DNA of 64,000 nt from Arcuatula senhousia. Lineage: Eukaryota > Mollusca > Bivalvia > Mytilida > Mytilidae. Shown piece after piece: positions 60,850-64,000 of this stretch; the stretch's first letter is position 1, and the number at the start of each line of letters is the position of its first letter. Both the position numbers and the translations under genes were made by a program. The stretch lies in NCBI GenBank assembly GCA_963971305.1, contig OZ020307.1:55301702-55365701 (forward strand), written 5' to 3'. The notes beneath the pieces were generated by a model. That model saw only the letters and a list, made by a program, of their open reading frames with translations, searched no databases and was not told where the DNA came from.

Positions 60850-61559
60850 GATAAACATCTGTTTTTCTATAATTTCAAATTTATTCAAGTAGCTGATATT
60901 AAACATCTTTCTTTCTACACTTGGCTTTATGCTGGGTATAGCTTATGCTTTGACACATTTGAAAAAAAAGAATTTCTTAGATATAAAGCTGTTAGTTTCT
61001 GTATACTAGTATATAGAAATTTGTTACCTTTCAATATATATATCCAAATTAAAGATTTATTTTTTTTATTCATTACTACCTTCCCAGGATGAATTGGTAT
61101 CATTTGTAAGTATTGTGCAGTATTGTGAATATATCTATTTGCTTTTAGGGCAATTCTAGAAATAAATGTATGGGGGTGTTTGAAGGCACCTTTTTCTACA
61201 CCTCGCTACCAATTTGATTTTTTAACCATCACCCATCTTTATAAATGTTAAGTGCCTTTCAAAACCTTCATACAAACTTTTTCTGGAATAGCTCTTCATT
61301 TTAAACACAGTTTGCCAAAAACATTTACATAAATAACTAATGTTAGCTCAGAATTTTAATATTTAAATTATCATATTGTTTTACAACATTGCTTTTATAC
61401 ACATATAATAAGAATAAAGCTGTAAATTAATAAAATAATTATTTGGTAGGTATGATTTAAAATAAGGCGTTTACAGGTACTCCATATAAATCATAACACA
61501 TTTCTACAAGAAACACAACATGCTTTTCTTCCCTAAATTAGAATATGTACCAAAGGGGT
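60850..61559. other. Intron after exon 50, nothing recognised
   Basis: AT-rich. A tiny AG-to-GT frame at 61089-61106 is not supported by family sequence. Confidence 0.5.
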
Positions 61560-61975
61560 AATCAACATCATAAAACCGAAAAGACAAAGACAAAATCAGT
61601 AGACAAAAAATCATCATAACAAAACAAACCATACAACAACATAAATAAAACACACGCACGCACATAACAACAAAACCGGATTCAGCAAAGTGAACTCAAG
61701 TCAAAACGAGAGTGAACACAGGTGCTCCAGAAGAGTAGGCAGTTCCTGCTTGCTATAGCACACCTGTCAGTTGCCAAATATCAATTAAGTGTTGGTCAAA
61801 TCCGGGAAGGATGACATTACCAAACTCTATTTCAAACCAACATCTGTGCTCATCAGAGATAGAAATCCCGTATTTGTAATACAAGCACATGATGTTTTCC
61901 ATTAAATTTCTTAAGTGATGACAACATCCTGGGAGCAATGTTCCCCTAACAATTAGCTTGTCAGCCATGTAGCTC
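61560..61975. repeat. Dispersed repeat R, copy 3 (longest)
   Basis: From 'GACAAAGACAAAATCAGTAG' through 'GAACACAGGTGCTCCAGAAG' to 'CAGAGATAGAAATCCCGTAT'. This copy shows the most extended form of the repeat. Confidence 0.62.
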
Positions 61976-62989
61976 TATCGAGGAAGTCATTATAATCCTT
62001 GCATGCTTTGGAATAACAAATTTATCAATTGTGATACGTAAACTCCATATGCTGGAGCGACATACAGAAAGAGGAAGTTGATAATGATAAATACTTCTAC
62101 AAGTGCATAGTACACATGGATTTTTTAACAATAACGTATCATACGTGTGACATGAATTTTCATGTTTAATTTTGTGGCATCAAATGTTTAACTTTTGAAT
62201 TTGAATTAATGTTAACAAAGCTTGATTAACATTAATTTTATGTTTATCTCTAATGTTAATTAAATGTTAACAACAATTACCTGTTTGATGAATAAATTCA
62301 TGATCTTGTTCTCAAAAGTGTTTAATTTTGTATGGGAAGAATTTTCATTGTTAATGAACCTTATAGGAAATATTGACAGTCCTGTGTTTTTGACATTGCA
62401 CATAACGCTCTTATCTTTCTATTGTTTATCTCATAAAATGTAATCATGACACATTTCAATCTTCTCAATGTAATTGTTGTTTGAAGCACTCAACTGCATA
62501 TTTTTCATTATATATTTTGTTTTATTTGGGAAGGTTGCAAATTGGGTCTGGTTAAAAAAACAGCACCTTTATCAAAGCCTGTTAAGGATGCTCTCTAGTC
62601 TAGTTTTTGGGATTTCTGTCATTTTTTCGGAATCCTCGGGTTTTGACCATCAAAATAGGGTTAAATTTTTTGCCCACGAACCCCCTATTTTCTTTTAATC
62701 AATGCCTTCAATATATCACAAAGAAGTGATTTACAAAGTTTTATCAAATCCTATTTATTCTGTCACAGGTTTTAACAGCTTAATAGTGCCAATGCTAAAC
62801 CTATGAAAAAGTCTGAGAAAACCATTTCCCGCCAAAACTTTAACGTCAATTATTTTGAAAACGAGGTCACGAACCTATCAAAATTTATGGCTTGTTTTAT
62901 ACCTTTTACTATTATCTTTTCATTTGAGGCATCAAATTTAAAACTATTTATTTTCAATAATAGTAGCGAACATCCTTGATAGAAGATGA
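61976..62989. other. Intronic stretch, nothing recognised
   Basis: AT-rich sequence with TTAAT-rich runs near 62200. No ABCA C-terminal exon motif and no second gene seen. Confidence 0.5.
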
Positions 62990-63260
62990 GACCAATTTGA
63001 ATATCAAAGTTTGGAGAGGCCAAAGACAAAGTCAGTAAACAAAATCAAGAACAACATTACATAAAGAAACACAACATGCAAACAATTGAAAAGCAATCAA
63101 TAATGCAAAAGCAAGTTGTTACTATAGTAAACTCAGGTGCCCCAAAAGGGAAACAGTTTCTGCTTGATGCAACACACCCATCACATTGCTAACTGTCAAT
63201 TCATTAATTGTGTTAAATCCTATATTAAGGAGAACAAAATATTTAAGATATAAAATATGA
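62990..63260. repeat. Dispersed repeat R, copy 4
   Basis: 'GGCCAAAGACAAAGTCAGTA', 'AAACTCAGGTGCCCCAAAAG' and 'AACACACCCATCACATTGC'. Diverged copy. Confidence 0.58.
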
Positions 63261-63385
63261 AGCATGAGGTCCCTTAAAGCGGGAATTGATGTTTATGTCT
63301 GTTGCTTTCTTACATCCTGTTGCCTATTTGTTGACATTTTAATATTGTCAGAACTACCTTGTCATCATTTTTGCCTTAGCCTTTC

Positions 63386-64000
63386 TTGAAAACTCAGGGA
63401 TGATTAGATGTTTATAATATAGAATGTTCCATTACTGAATGAAAACTCAGGGGTGATTAGCTGTTTATAAGATAGAATGTTCCATTATTGAGTGAAAACT
63501 CAGGTGTTGGAAGGTTTTATTTGATAGAACATTCCATTATGAAAAGAAAACTCAGTGGGGATTAACTGTATAGATAGAATGTTTCACTATTGATGAAAAC
63601 TCAGGGGTGATTAACTGTTTAAAAGATAAAAATGTTCCATTATCGAATGAAAACTAAGGGGTGATTAACTGTTTAAAAGATAAAAATGTTCCATTATGGA
63701 ATGAAAACTCAGTGGTGATTAACTGTTTATAAGATAGAATGTTCCATTACTGAATGAAAACTCAAGGGTGATTAACTGTTTAAAAGATAGAATGTTCCAT
63801 TACTGAATGAAAACTCAGGGGTGATTAGCTGTTTGTAAGATAGAATGTTCCATTACTGAATGGAAACTCAGGGGTGATAAACTGTTAACAGATAGAATGT
63901 TCCATTACTGAATGAAAACTCAAGGATGATTAACTGTTTAAAAGATAGAATGTTCCATTACTGAATGAAAACTCAGAGGTGATTAGCTGTTTATAAGATA
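63386..64000. repeat. Minisatellite, ~53-bp unit, about 12 copies, continues past window
   Basis: GAAAACTCAGG recurs at 63388, 63441, 63494, 63546, 63594, 63649, 63703, 63756, 63809, 63862, 63914 and 63967 (spacing 48-55). The unit includes GATAGAATGTTCCATTACTG. It is cut by the window end. Confidence 0.95.

Noticed and set aside
61089..61106. Tiny AG-to-GT frame after exon 50
   Set aside because: Only 18 bp, and it does not resemble the ABCA C-terminal region.

Overview
The window is AT-rich, intron-dense eukaryotic DNA, most likely from a bivalve mollusc (a mussel-like genome). This is inferred from the interspersed elements: many carry a (CCGT)n or (GTC)n microsatellite next to tandem core repeats, the architecture described for bivalve 'pearl' and Helentron-type elements. 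I recognise one gene. It runs on the + strand across almost the whole window and is incomplete at both ends: a full-size ABC transporter of subfamily A with an unusually long extracellular region, so most like the ABCA12/ABCA13 type. I resolve 50 exons (428..60661) whose phases join without a break into 7,704 nt, 2,568 codons. A 51st, optional exon lies inside a repeat. No start codon, first transmembrane helix, stop codon or UTR is in view.

Layout. 428-13239: ectodomain built from a repeated set of four exon types, here called A, B, C and D, whose intron phases recur (A 1 to 0, B 0 to 0, C 0 to 2, D 2 to 1). 14452-22856: conserved membrane-proximal ABCA ectodomain with a possible furin site. 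23250-27065: first transmembrane domain. 27585-35750: nucleotide-binding domain 1, whose P-loop has Ala where Gly is expected. 36328-37212: linker/regulatory region. 37563-48330: second transmembrane domain with its cysteine-containing loop. 48843-59695: nucleotide-binding domain 2, all motifs canonical. 60556-60661: start of the C-terminal region. The rest lies beyond 64000.

The introns hold most of the mobile DNA: at least five Helentron/pearl-like families, several inverted-repeat (MITE-like) families, a minus-strand LTR-element relic with a gag-like ORF, a probable piggyBac relic, retroposon tails, and a 53-bp minisatellite at the right edge. Nested insertions can be read directly (53197-57177 and 31524-33646), including insertions between two T residues without target duplication, which supports a rolling-circle mechanism.

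The most unusual observations are the phase-locked exon cassette repeat, a set of decayed partial exon copies ('exon echoes') next to intact exons in at least six places, a candidate cassette exon lying inside an interspersed repeat, and the changed NBD1 P-loop. I found no second gene, tRNA, rRNA or CRISPR array. Exon calls come from reading frames, splice signals and family motifs only; no transcript or database was consulted.
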